Shown here in pieces: positions 24,650 to 35,331 of a stretch of 64,000 bases of DNA. The DNA is from Enterococcus avium ATCC 14025 (GTDB lineage Bacteria; Bacillota; Bacilli; Lactobacillales; Enterococcaceae): contig NZ_KE136364.1 of NCBI RefSeq assembly GCF_000406965.1, forward strand, positions 200,110 through 264,109, written 5' to 3'. A program made the translations under genes and the position numbers. The notes beneath the pieces are model-generated. The model had not been told where the DNA came from. It searched no databases and was given only the letters and a program-made list of their open reading frames with translations. Positions within the stretch are counted from its first letter, which is position 1. The number at the start of each line of letters is the position of its first letter.

Positions 24650-25360
24650 ATGAAATTATTAGTAACAGAGGATTATGAAACATTAAGTCAAATCACGGCG
24701 GACATCGTTTTGATGAAGTGGGCGGAAAGTCGCCGCGTGAATCTGGCGCTGACTGCGGGCTCTTCACCTAAGCGTGCGTATGAAATCTTAGCTGAACGAT
24801 TGAAGCAGGTGTCTTTTGATCAAAGCTTGGCGCATTTTTACAATTTTGATGAAATTACCTTAAAGGGTCAAGAATACGGAATGACGATGCAGGCCTTAAC
24901 GAAGGAATTATTCGAGCCGTTAGGAATTGAAGAAGAAAATATTGAAGTGTTAGATGTCCAAAATTATCAGGACTACGATCGACAAATCGCTGAAGATGGC
25001 GGCTTGGATTTGGTTTTGATGGGCATCGGTGGAGACGGTCACTTCTGTGGCAATCTGCCAGATTTCACCTCCTTTGATTTCGGTGTTTATCGGGTACCAA
25101 TCGAGCAGGATGATGAGCTATATAAGCTGATTGATGAATCAAGTCCCCATGAACCAGGAGAAGAAATGGTGACATTTGGCGCTCAAACGGTTTTAGCAGC
25201 AAAAGAATTGGTTCTGATCGCTAATGGCGAGAAGAAGGCCGCAATTATCAAACAGGCGTTGGAAGGACCAATTACAGAAGATGTTCCCGCGTCAGTTTTG
25301 CGCTTGCATCCGAATCTAACGGTGATTTTAGATCGTGAAGCAGCAAGTTTATTAGACTAA
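24650..25360 (+). CDS. NagB-like glucosamine-6-phosphate deaminase family protein
   Basis: A 236-residue NagB/RpiA-fold protein: LALTAGSSPKRAYEIL (phosphate loop), HFYNFDEITLKGQEYGM, and GIGGDGHFCGNLPDF. The DGH of the NagB catalytic site is kept, but the NEP motif carrying the catalytic Glu of classical NagB is replaced by NLP, as in the YieK-type branch, so it may act on another sugar phosphate or be a lactonase. VPASVLRLHPNLTVILD is the typical end. GGCAGGTG precedes the ATG. Stand-alone gene. Confidence 0.75.
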   Translation: MKLLVTEDYETLSQITADIVLMKWAESRRVNLALTAGSSPKRAYEILAERLKQVSFDQSLAHFYNFDEITLKGQEYGMTMQALTKELFEPLGIEEENIEVLDVQNYQDYDRQIAEDGGLDLVLMGIGGDGHFCGNLPDFTSFDFGVYRVPIEQDDELYKLIDESSPHEPGEEMVTFGAQTVLAAKELVLIANGEKKAAIIKQALEGPITEDVPASVLRLHPNLTVILDREAASLLD

Positions 25361-25370
25361 TAAAGATAGA

Positions 25371-25400
25371 AAAAAGAGAGGCATGATCGTCTCTCTTTTT
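25371..25400 (+). terminator. Rho-independent terminator
   Basis: AAAAAGAGAG / CTCTCTTTTT stem with a ten-base loop, after the NagB-like gene. Confidence 0.85.
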
Positions 25401-25412
25401 CTGTGGAATTAC

Positions 25413-25545
25413 TTAATTAATCAGCTTTGCCGCAGCTTCATCAGCAATCACTGTAATATTAGAATGCATTCTCAAGATAACCATGAGAATTTCACTGTTA
25501 ATAACCAGCAAATCAAATTTCCCAACATCTTTTTTAAGTGCATTT
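25413..25545 (-). pseudogene. 3' remnant of a second NagB-like gene
   Basis: The minus strand reads SNALKKDVGKFDLL ... VILRMHSNITVIADEAAAKLIN and stops at 25413. Its last 20 residues match the C-terminus of the adjacent NagB-like protein (LRLHPNLTVILDREAASLLD) at about 11 of 20 positions. There is no start codon or upstream body, because the promoter of the TetR gene lies there. It appears to be a leftover of a divergent paralogue lost by deletion. Based on about 20 matching residues, so moderate confidence. Confidence 0.5.
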
Positions 25546-25592
25546 GACAAGTTAACAACTGTTCACTATAATTTTAGTGAACAGTTGTTAAC
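25544..25592 (+). promoter_or_regulatory. Consensus promoter covered by a 17-bp-arm palindrome
   Basis: TTGACA (25544-25549), 17-bp spacer, TATAAT (25567-25572): a perfect sigma-A consensus. From 25551 to 25592 runs a perfect inverted repeat, arms of 17 bases beginning GTTAACAACTGTTCACT around an eight-base centre. A TetR operator that would block its own promoter completely. Confidence 0.88.
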
Positions 25593-25612
25593 TTATTTGC
25601 GGAGGGATGACT

Positions 25613-26242
25613 ATGCCAAGAAAAGCAGCGCGAGATACTAAAAAGCTTATTTTACAGGTGGCCTTAAAACAGTTTTCTGAAAAAGGGTTTGATGGTGTTG
25701 GGATTCGAGATATTGCAAAGGAAATTGGGATACGAGAAAGTGCAATCTATAGACATTACAGCGGAAAGCAAGCAATTTTTGACGCAATCATTTTAGACAT
25801 TGAGCAGCGCTATCAAGAGGAAACTGCCGAGATTGGCGCTTCAAAAAGACTGGATGGTCTCTTAAATGCAAAGGGTGTCCGTGAAGAATTGATTCAGATG
25901 AGTTTTACAATGTTTCAATTTTATTTAGAAACAGAGTATGGCTCACAATTGCGTAGAATGCTGACAATCGAACAGTATCGTAGTTCTGAAATAAGCAGTT
26001 TTTTTCGCGAACTCGTAATTAACAATGGATTAAAGTATATTACACAGGTGTTTTCTCAATTAATAGCAGAAAAAGTCTATTTGGATGCTGATCCTGAAGT
26101 CATGGCGTTACAATTTTATTCGCCTTTGTATTTACTGTTAACCAAATACGATAATCAGCCCGAAAAGTATGAAGAAGCATTGACCTTTTTAGAAAAGCAC
26201 ATCACCCAATTTAATAAAATCTATCTGAGGAGTGATCAATGA
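25613..26242 (+). CDS. TetR/AcrR family transcriptional regulator
   Basis: A 209-residue TetR protein. Helix-turn-helix: TKKLILQVALKQFSEKGFDGVG, then IRDIAKEIGIRESAIYRHYSGKQAIFD. C-terminal all-helical ligand domain with no recognisable family. The ATG at 25613 is six bases past GGAGGG; an ATG at 25607 is too close. It overlaps the next gene by four bases and is preceded by a strong self-operator, so it almost certainly autoregulates and controls the membrane protein. Confidence 0.87.
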   Translation: MPRKAARDTKKLILQVALKQFSEKGFDGVGIRDIAKEIGIRESAIYRHYSGKQAIFDAIILDIEQRYQEETAEIGASKRLDGLLNAKGVREELIQMSFTMFQFYLETEYGSQLRRMLTIEQYRSSEISSFFRELVINNGLKYITQVFSQLIAEKVYLDADPEVMALQFYSPLYLLLTKYDNQPEKYEEALTFLEKHITQFNKIYLRSDQ

Positions 26243-26604
26243 TGAAGGGAATTGGGATACTGGTAGCGGAATGGGTTGTTACAGGAATGATCGTTTATGC
26301 AGGATTATGTGGAAGGAAACTGTTTTTTATTGACGGACCAAGGTCAGCGGTGATTATGTTAGGTTTAATCGGATTTACCATGTGCATGGTCATGCCGACG
26401 ATTGGCAAGTTTATCAGTAATGCGCCCGCACATCCTTTAACAATTATGGGGTATATTTTTGGTGTCATGGCACTTTTTACTACGGTGGTTCAGTTATTTA
26501 ACTGGCAGATACCATTTATCCAAGATCCAAAAAATGCGCTATTTGTAATTGCTGGTTGCATCGTTATAAAATCAATTATTGGACGTTTTTTTTTGCTAGT
26601 CTGA
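26239..26604 (+). CDS. Small membrane protein controlled by TetR
   Basis: A 121-residue protein with about four predicted helices (residues 4-22, 34-54, 67-87, 100-118). No family recognised. AGGAG is six bases before the ATG at 26239, which overlaps the TetR stop (ATGATGA). It is the only partner of a TetR gene with a very strong operator, suggesting a response to a membrane-active or hydrophobic compound; that is an inference. Confidence 0.65.
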   Translation: MMKGIGILVAEWVVTGMIVYAGLCGRKLFFIDGPRSAVIMLGLIGFTMCMVMPTIGKFISNAPAHPLTIMGYIFGVMALFTTVVQLFNWQIPFIQDPKNALFVIAGCIVIKSIIGRFFLLV

Positions 26605-26614
26605 TGGTAGATGA

Positions 26615-26652
26615 AAAGCCCGTACGTTGTAATTTTACAAGGTACGGGCTTA
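26615..26652. terminator. Bidirectional terminator
   Basis: AAGCCCGTAC / GTACGGGCTT stem, extended inward by TTGTAA/TTACAA; serves the TetR operon (plus) and the MFS gene (minus). Confidence 0.88.
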
Positions 26653-26658
26653 TTTCAG

Positions 26659-27858
26659 TTACAGGTTCTCTTCTTCTTTAGTTTCAAAATAGCGTGAATG
26701 AACAACCACTAAGATGATACCGATGAAAACCATCGCACTTGCAAAGTAGAAGGTATAATTACTGCCGAATTTTGCACCAATTAAACCGGCGACAAAAGGG
26801 GCGAGTGAGCCGCCAAAAAAGCGGACGAAGCTGTAAGTTGATGAAGCGATGTTTCGTTTGATCCCAGGAATTTCCATCGCAATCGTTGTCATCAAGGTGT
26901 TGATTATTCCTTGGAAAAAACCAGCGACAATCAACGCAGCAGCCACTAGTGAGGGTTGGTCGGCATTGATTCCCATCAGCAGCAGGCAGACAACAAAACC
27001 GATAAACCCGATCATCAAGGTATAGAATGTTCCGATTTTTTGTTCAAATCGAGTGGCTAAAAAAATCGAAGAAATAGCCAATAAAATTCCCCAGCCAAAG
27101 AAGGTCATACCAATTTCCATTTCAGAAAAATTCGGCATTAAAAAGGGCGCATAGGCAAGCAAAGTAAAAAAGCCGAAATTATACAATAGGGCAATCAAGC
27201 CTACAGAGCGTAGCTTATGATTTTTTAAGGCGTTGACACCAGCAAAAAAGTCAACTTTTTCTTTTTTTCCCTTGGATTCCTTAAACATAATCAAGATTGA
27301 TAAGAATGGAATCAGCATTAAAACCGATACACCCGCAAACGGCAAGCGCCAAGAAATCGAGCCTAGCGAACCACCAACTAAAGGCCCAATCGACATACCA
27401 AGTCCCATTGCCGCTTCATACAGCATGATTGATTTTTCCGTTTGCCTAATTAGCACACTGACGATTGCAGACAAGGCAGTTGAAATGAATAAGGCGTTTC
27501 CCAAACCCCAGCCTGCACGAAAATAAATCAATGCATCGATCGTATTGGACAAACCGGCGAACAAAGCAAATATAATAATAATAGCTAAACCCAACATCAA
27601 GGTTTTCTTAGTACCAATCCGACTGGAAACAAAACCAGTAAACAGCATCACAATGCCGGTCACCATCATGTAACTGGTAAATAATAAGGTTGTTTGCGCA
27701 GGCGTTGCTTGTAATGATTTGGCGATCGAATTCAAAATTGGATCAACCAATCCGATCCCCATGAAGGCGATCATGCAGGCAAAGGCAACGACATACGCTG
27801 CTTTACCATTTTCTTTCTCCGTAACTATACTGTCATTGTTTTCGTTTAAATTTTCCAT
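26659..27858 (-). CDS. MFS transporter
   Basis: A 399-residue major facilitator with 12 predicted helices. The loop 2-3 motif (GFVSSRIGTKKTLMLG, a variant of motif A) and FFQGIINTLMTTIAME in the second half are visible; sequence type resembles drug-proton antiporters of about 12 TMS. The ATG at 27858 is preferred over one at 27876, which lacks a ribosome site. A PadR regulator gene lies upstream on the same strand with a terminator between, so the MFS gene probably has its own promoter. Substrate unknown. Confidence 0.85.
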   Translation of the reverse strand: MENLNENNDSIVTEKENGKAAYVVAFACMIAFMGIGLVDPILNSIAKSLQATPAQTTLLFTSYMMVTGIVMLFTGFVSSRIGTKKTLMLGLAIIIIFALFAGLSNTIDALIYFRAGWGLGNALFISTALSAIVSVLIRQTEKSIMLYEAAMGLGMSIGPLVGGSLGSISWRLPFAGVSVLMLIPFLSILIMFKESKGKKEKVDFFAGVNALKNHKLRSVGLIALLYNFGFFTLLAYAPFLMPNFSEMEIGMTFFGWGILLAISSIFLATRFEQKIGTFYTLMIGFIGFVVCLLLMGINADQPSLVAAALIVAGFFQGIINTLMTTIAMEIPGIKRNIASSTYSFVRFFGGSLAPFVAGLIGAKFGSNYTFYFASAMVFIGIILVVVHSRYFETKEEENL

Positions 27859-27943
27859 TAAGTCACCACTTTCCATTCAACAGTTTAATCACAAAAGGAT
27901 TTTATGTCAATATTTACATAAATATATTTACAATTATTTTTGC

Positions 27944-27971
27944 CAAAAAAACAGACCTCAAGAGATCTGCT
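27944..27971 (-). terminator. Terminator after the second padR gene
   Basis: On the minus strand GCAGATC ... GGTCTG stem then TTTTTTT, between the PadR gene and the MFS gene. Confidence 0.75.
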
Positions 27972-27977
27972 TTAAAC

Positions 27978-28505
27978 TTATTCAGAAAAATAGGCGTCGA
28001 TTTTTTCTTCTGCCCACTCACACCAAGACAGTTCCTCTTTGCATAGACGAATCTTCCGTTCAATAATCAATTCACGACCGAAATTTTTACGGCGTTCCTC
28101 TTTAGTTAGCTCGCTCAAGCTGTTTAAAACTGTCGAATACTCTTTTAATTGTTCATTGAAGTATTGCTTTCGTTCCATAATCAAGAATTTTGATGTATCA
28201 CGGTCTAATGCAGAAATGGTGAATACTTTTGCTAAGAATTCATCTTTTTGAGAGGGAGCGTGGCTTTTAGTGAAGACCCAGTTTTTTACCACTTCTTTTC
28301 CTGCCGGAGTAATATCATAGATTTTACGTTTGCCATCGGGAATATCGACAATTTCGATTAATTCCTGTTTGCGCAATTCTTTTAAGGTAGGATAAATTTG
28401 ACTATGATGAGCCTCCCAAAAAAGATTCAAAAAACGTTTCAATTCATAACCAGTCAATGGCGCACGAACAAGCATCGCCAAAACAACATAGCTGATAGTA
28501 TTCAT
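27978..28505 (-). CDS. PadR family transcriptional regulator
   Basis: A 175-residue PadR protein with the winged-helix N-terminus (ISYVVLAMLVRAPLTGYELKRFL, SQIYPTLKELRKQELIE, GKRKIYDITPAGKEVV) and a Vir_act_alpha_C-type helical C-terminus rich in Glu/Lys. GAAAGGATCAC lies before the ATG. It is followed by its own terminator and then by the MFS transporter gene, its likely target. Confidence 0.87.
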   Translation of the reverse strand: MNTISYVVLAMLVRAPLTGYELKRFLNLFWEAHHSQIYPTLKELRKQELIEIVDIPDGKRKIYDITPAGKEVVKNWVFTKSHAPSQKDEFLAKVFTISALDRDTSKFLIMERKQYFNEQLKEYSTVLNSLSELTKEERRKNFGRELIIERKIRLCKEELSWCEWAEEKIDAYFSE

Positions 28506-28692
28506 AATGTGATCCTTTCTGTTAAGGATTTTTTGGTTAGTTATTTTTTATTCATTGGTTTTCTCCGTGTTCATTGTACCATTGATTCCTATTTTTGCTA
28601 ATAGTCCTATTTATTATAGGGTGTCATAAACAGTTAAATAACAAGGGGATTTAGGATAGTGGAAAACGAAGGTGAAAACATATAAAAATGAA
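28506..28692. other. Divergent region between padR and the beta-glucoside operon
   Basis: Together with the leader that follows (to 28895) this is a gene-free stretch. A/T-rich with no hairpin or palindrome that I can assign to PadR. Confidence 0.35.
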
Positions 28693-28699
28693 TATTTCG

Positions 28700-28736
28700 A
28701 GAAAGCGTTGACATTCATATTTTTATCACTTAGAAT
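28700..28736 (+). promoter_or_regulatory. Promoter with overlapping cre-like box (beta-glucoside operon)
   Basis: TTGACA (28708-28713), 17-bp spacer, TAGAAT (28731-28736). AGAAAGCGTTGACA (28700-28713) matches the CcpA cre consensus at all but the first base and covers the -35, so catabolite repression by blocking the promoter is expected. Confidence 0.75.
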
Positions 28737-28792
28737 GAAGTTATAAAAAATTAAGAGAAAAGACCGATCATGGCGCCGGAGTCATGATTGTG

Positions 28793-28879
28793 AGTATGTT
28801 ACTGAAGATGATCAGGCAGAACTCAAGAAAGCATAGCTGGAGACCAAGGTCCCGCTGTATACTTTCTTGGGTTTTTTTT
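28793..28879 (+). promoter_or_regulatory. RAT antiterminator site and conditional terminator
   Basis: TGTTACTG ... CAGGCAGAAC (28798-28821) matches the RAT element bound by LicT/BglG proteins. It overlaps a terminator (CTCAAGAAAG 28822-28831 with CTTTCTTGGG 28862-28871, then eight T). Binding by the downstream antiterminator would stop terminator folding when beta-glucoside is present. Confidence 0.88.
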
Positions 28880-28895
28880 CTGGAAAGGAGGAAGT

Positions 28896-29743
28896 ATGAA
28901 GATCAGCCAAATCTTAAATAATAACGTTGCATTAGTGAAACGAGGAGGAAACGAGGTCTTCGTCGTTGCAAAAGGAATTGGTTTCAAAAAGAAAAAGGGA
29001 CAGCAGATCGCAGAAGAGGAAGTTGAGAAAATGTATATTCTTGATTCCTTTGATATGCTGGATCATTTCAGCTATTTATTGGCTCATTCAGATCCAAACG
29101 ATATTCTTTTGATCAGCAATATTATTTCCTATGGAGAGGAACAATTAAACATTAAGGCAAGTGATTATTTGAGTTTGGCTCTTCTTGACCACTTGGAGTT
29201 CCTATTGAAACGTGTAGAGAAACAGCAGTTTATCAAAAGTCCGCTAATATGGGATACAAAGCGTTTTTACCCAGAACATTTTAAGGTCGGACTTAAGGCG
29301 TTAAAAATGATTGAAGAACAGAAGGGCTTGCAGCTTCCTGAAGATGAAGCCGTGTCTTTATGTTTGCACTTTGTAAATATGGAAGAAAGTCGCGATAGCC
29401 GAAAAGACCATGTTTTAGAGATGCGAGCGTTAAGTGACCTAGTATCGATTGTGGAACATCATTTTAATGTGACGTTAGATGACGAATCAACGAATTATAT
29501 GCGCTTCACTACTCATTTACAATACTTTGTGCAGCGAATCGTTAACGGAGAAATATTCAATGATGGATCAGAAACCTTGGAGCTTTATAAACAAGTTTGC
29601 CAATTGTATCCAGAATCGTTTAAAACTGTCCAGAAAATGAAAATCTATGTACAGTCACAATTTAATCTAGAGATTTCAATCAATGAAGAAACCTATTTAA
29701 TGCTTCACATAAATCGTGTAACAGAAAGAATGGAGGACAAAAA

Positions 29744-29747
<4 letters not shown>
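28896..29747 (+). CDS. licT: LicT/BglG family transcriptional antiterminator
   Basis: A 283-residue antiterminator: RNA-binding CAT domain (residues 1-55, MKISQILNNNVALVKRGG, VVAKGIGFKKKKGQ), PRD1 (about 65-170) and PRD2 (about 175-280) with conserved His in LAHSDPND, LLDHLEFLL, FTTHLQYF and MLHINRV. PTS phosphorylation of these His controls dimerisation. It binds the RAT site in its own leader. AAGGAGG precedes the ATG; ATGA overlap with the PTS gene. Confidence 0.93.
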
Positions 29748-33042
<3,295 letters not shown>

Positions 33043-33043
33043 A

Positions 33044-33823
33044 ATGAAAAAAATTTGGGGATTATTGTTTGTTTTCTTATTAGGGCTTAGTTTAACGGGT
33101 GGTGTTTCAGTACAAGCAAAAGAAAAAAATTCCGAGAAAAAAGCGGAAGTGACCATTTATCTGGTTCGTCATGGGAAAACTTTTTTCAATACAACGGGAC
33201 AAGTTCAAGGATTCGCCGATTCACCTTTAACAGATAAAGGAATTACACAAGCAAAACAAGTGGGTAAGGGATTGAAAGATACGAAGTTTGACTTAGCCTA
33301 TTCCAGTGATTTGGGACGCCAAAGAAATACTGCCAAATTAATCCTGGCTGAGAACGAGAAGAAGACGCCTAAGCTTTCAGAACACGATGGATTCAAAGAA
33401 TGGAATTACGGCGGTTTTGAAGGAAAAACGAACGCTGAGATGTGGACACCAATTTTTGAAGCGAACGATTTGAAGTTCGATGAGGATTGGACAGATTATG
33501 ACAAGCTGGTTAATAAACTAGGTGATGAAGGGGTAGCAGATGCTATTGCTGAGAGCGATCCGTTGAAAGTCGCAGAAAGTTATAAAGATATCACTAAAAG
33601 AGGGCAAGCTGCTATGGACAAAGTAGTTGCCGATGCGAAAAAGAAGAAGGCGAAGAATGTCTTGATCGTATCATCTGGCAGCATGATTCCAACACTACTA
33701 GAAATGTTGGTTCCTGGTGAATATCAAGGTGAGGCTATCGATAATTGCAGTGTTACGACTTTGAAATATAAAGATAATAACTATTCAGTAGCGAAAATCA
33801 ATGATACACAATATTTAGATTAA
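33044..33823 (+). CDS. Secreted histidine-phosphatase-fold protein lacking the second His
   Basis: A 259-residue exported protein: signal peptide (cut near VQAKE, residue 25) then a histidine phosphatase (phosphoglycerate-mutase-like) domain with VRHGKT (Arg42, His43, Gly44), GFADSPLTDKG, and FKEWNYGGFEG. At the place where active members read VSHGG, this one reads VSSGS (Ser211 for His), so catalysis may be lost or changed. GGGGAGG is upstream and the gene directly follows the GH1 stop, so it is part of the beta-glucoside operon; why is unclear. Its own terminator follows. Confidence 0.8.
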   Translation: MKKIWGLLFVFLLGLSLTGGVSVQAKEKNSEKKAEVTIYLVRHGKTFFNTTGQVQGFADSPLTDKGITQAKQVGKGLKDTKFDLAYSSDLGRQRNTAKLILAENEKKTPKLSEHDGFKEWNYGGFEGKTNAEMWTPIFEANDLKFDEDWTDYDKLVNKLGDEGVADAIAESDPLKVAESYKDITKRGQAAMDKVVADAKKKKAKNVLIVSSGSMIPTLLEMLVPGEYQGEAIDNCSVTTLKYKDNNYSVAKINDTQYLD

Positions 33824-33826
33824 TAG

Positions 33827-33863
33827 AAAAAACTTTCGATAGCGACTTATCGAAAGTTTTTTC
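33827..33863 (+). terminator. Terminator of the beta-glucoside operon
   Basis: AAAAAACTTTCGATA / ATCGAAAGTTTTTT stem, short loop; nearly perfect. Confidence 0.92.
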
Positions 33864-33939
33864 TATTTAAACCTCAGTCTTTCGACGGATGATTTTCTTT
33901 TAGATCTTTTATACACTTGTTTTAGAAAGGAAGATCGTC

Positions 33940-34641
33940 ATGAAAGTTTTGTTTGTGTTTGAGGATAGGGAATATTCCAGTTTTTTTGTTTACGATTTAA
34001 CGAGCGGTGTGAACAGCCTTTTACGAGTCTCACCTGAAATAAAGATTCAAAAACTGACGTTGGGAGAATTGTATACCCAAGTACCGATCGAAAAATTTCT
34101 AGGCTATTTTTCCGTAGCCTTTTCTATAGAAGTAAAAAAATATTTAATCTTAAAAAAGACCGATAGTTTATTAGGAGTGAAGGAAGCCGGGCTTGAAGAA
34201 GATGGTAAGATGGCAGTAACAATTTATAAAGATTTCATCGCTTTGAAAAATGGACAGAAATTTACGAAGGGAGATCATCGGCTGACGCTCGATGAGATTG
34301 ATGCGTACATTAGTTATCAGATTGATCAGGATGGTCGAATTGATGTGTTTGAACGCCAAGAGGATATCATTCGCTTGATGAAACGCAAAACAGTTCGCCC
34401 ACGGCTATCTTCCATTACAAATAATTATGGGACAGTCAAAGAATACTCCGGCAGCAATCTCAATTTAAAAGATATGCTGAAAATGGGAACAGGCTATTTA
34501 GCTAAAGGGAGCGCTCGTATGAATAAGATCAACGTACCAGAAGTTGGAAGCTTTTCCTTGCTAGGTGCTTTTCCTTATCGCTTAGGTGCAGTAAATTGGG
34601 AGCAAAATAGTGTGAAGCTGCGGTCAGATCTGATTCAATAA
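33940..34641 (+). CDS. Unknown protein, possibly a diverged LCP-like domain
   Basis: A 233-residue protein without signal peptide or membrane helix. I recognise no clear family. Three stretches recall the LytR-CpsA-Psr fold: FLGYFSVAFSIEVKKYLI, LTLDEIDAYISYQ followed by FERQEDIIRLM (compare the A-Y-x-R ... GRQ-R-Q-x-V of LCP proteins), and VNWEQNSVKLRSDL at the end. The LCP catalytic arginines and N-terminal membrane helix are missing, so if related it is not a functional ligase. GGAAAGGAAGATC precedes the ATG. Stand-alone. Confidence 0.4.
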   Translation: MKVLFVFEDREYSSFFVYDLTSGVNSLLRVSPEIKIQKLTLGELYTQVPIEKFLGYFSVAFSIEVKKYLILKKTDSLLGVKEAGLEEDGKMAVTIYKDFIALKNGQKFTKGDHRLTLDEIDAYISYQIDQDGRIDVFERQEDIIRLMKRKTVRPRLSSITNNYGTVKEYSGSNLNLKDMLKMGTGYLAKGSARMNKINVPEVGSFSLLGAFPYRLGAVNWEQNSVKLRSDLIQ

Positions 34642-34967
34642 AAAGTTATTCACAGGATTGTCAAGAAAAGCATTTTCAAAGTCTGTTTTAGCCGCTTACA
34701 AAGAGTAAAATGCTTTTATACCAACCTTTATTTGCGTTTCACAATTGAGAAACTTTCTGGAAAAAGCGCTATTTAACTCTTGACAATTGAGATAAGTATC
34801 TGAATCACTGAAACAGATATTTATATTAGCCCTTTATCAAATGAATAAAACTATCGACCGATATACTTAGAGAAAAATTTTTGTTAGTTTGCTAGTAAGA
34901 TATACAGTAAGGATCAGCTACTATTAAGTGATTATATAATTTCGAATAGAACAGATGAGGAGAGATA
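34642..34967. other. Intergenic region upstream of the GlsB-like gene
   Basis: A long-armed A/T-rich inverted repeat (AAAAGCATTTT / AAAATGCTTTT, 34676-34719) may end the preceding gene. ACAATTGAGA occurs twice exactly 42 bases apart (34741 and 34783), about four helical turns, a possible operator pair. TATAAT at 34935-34940 is a plausible -10 for the downstream gene, without a good -35. Confidence 0.4.
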
Positions 34968-35207
34968 ATGATGATTTGGACATTAATTGTTGGTGCTATC
35001 ATTGGCGCAATCGGTGGTAGTCTTTCTGGACGCGGTAAACAAATGGGATGCATTTTCAATATTATTGCAGGTTTGGCGGGCTCTTATATTGGACAAGCAA
35101 TATTTGGACACTGGGGACCACATTTAGCTGGGATGGCATTAGTACCATCGATTTTAGGTGCAGTAGTTGTTGTGGCGGTTGTTTCATTTTTTACCGGACG
35201 GCGATGA
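34968..35207 (+). CDS. GlsB/YeaQ/YmgE family stress-related membrane protein
   Basis: A 79-residue hydrophobic protein with three predicted helices and the Gly-rich pattern of this family (IVGAIIGAIGGSLSGRGKQMG, IIAGLAGSYIGQAIFG, ILGAVVVVAVV). In enterococci glsB-like genes lie near gls24-type stress genes; this one stands alone. GAGGAG is upstream of the ATG. A terminator follows. Confidence 0.88.
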   Translation: MMIWTLIVGAIIGAIGGSLSGRGKQMGCIFNIIAGLAGSYIGQAIFGHWGPHLAGMALVPSILGAVVVVAVVSFFTGRR

Positions 35208-35213
35208 TTAAAG

Positions 35214-35247
35214 AAACAGAAGTTGAGAGTGTGACTTCTGTTTTTTT
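35214..35247 (+). terminator. Rho-independent terminator
   Basis: AACAGAAGT / ACTTCTGTT stem with a T run. Confidence 0.9.
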
Positions 35248-35331
35248 GTGTATTCATTGCTTTTTCTTTTTCTAGTCGTGTTCGTTCAGCTTTTCGAAAC
35301 TCTTTGCTATAATGAATGATGGGTGATAATA

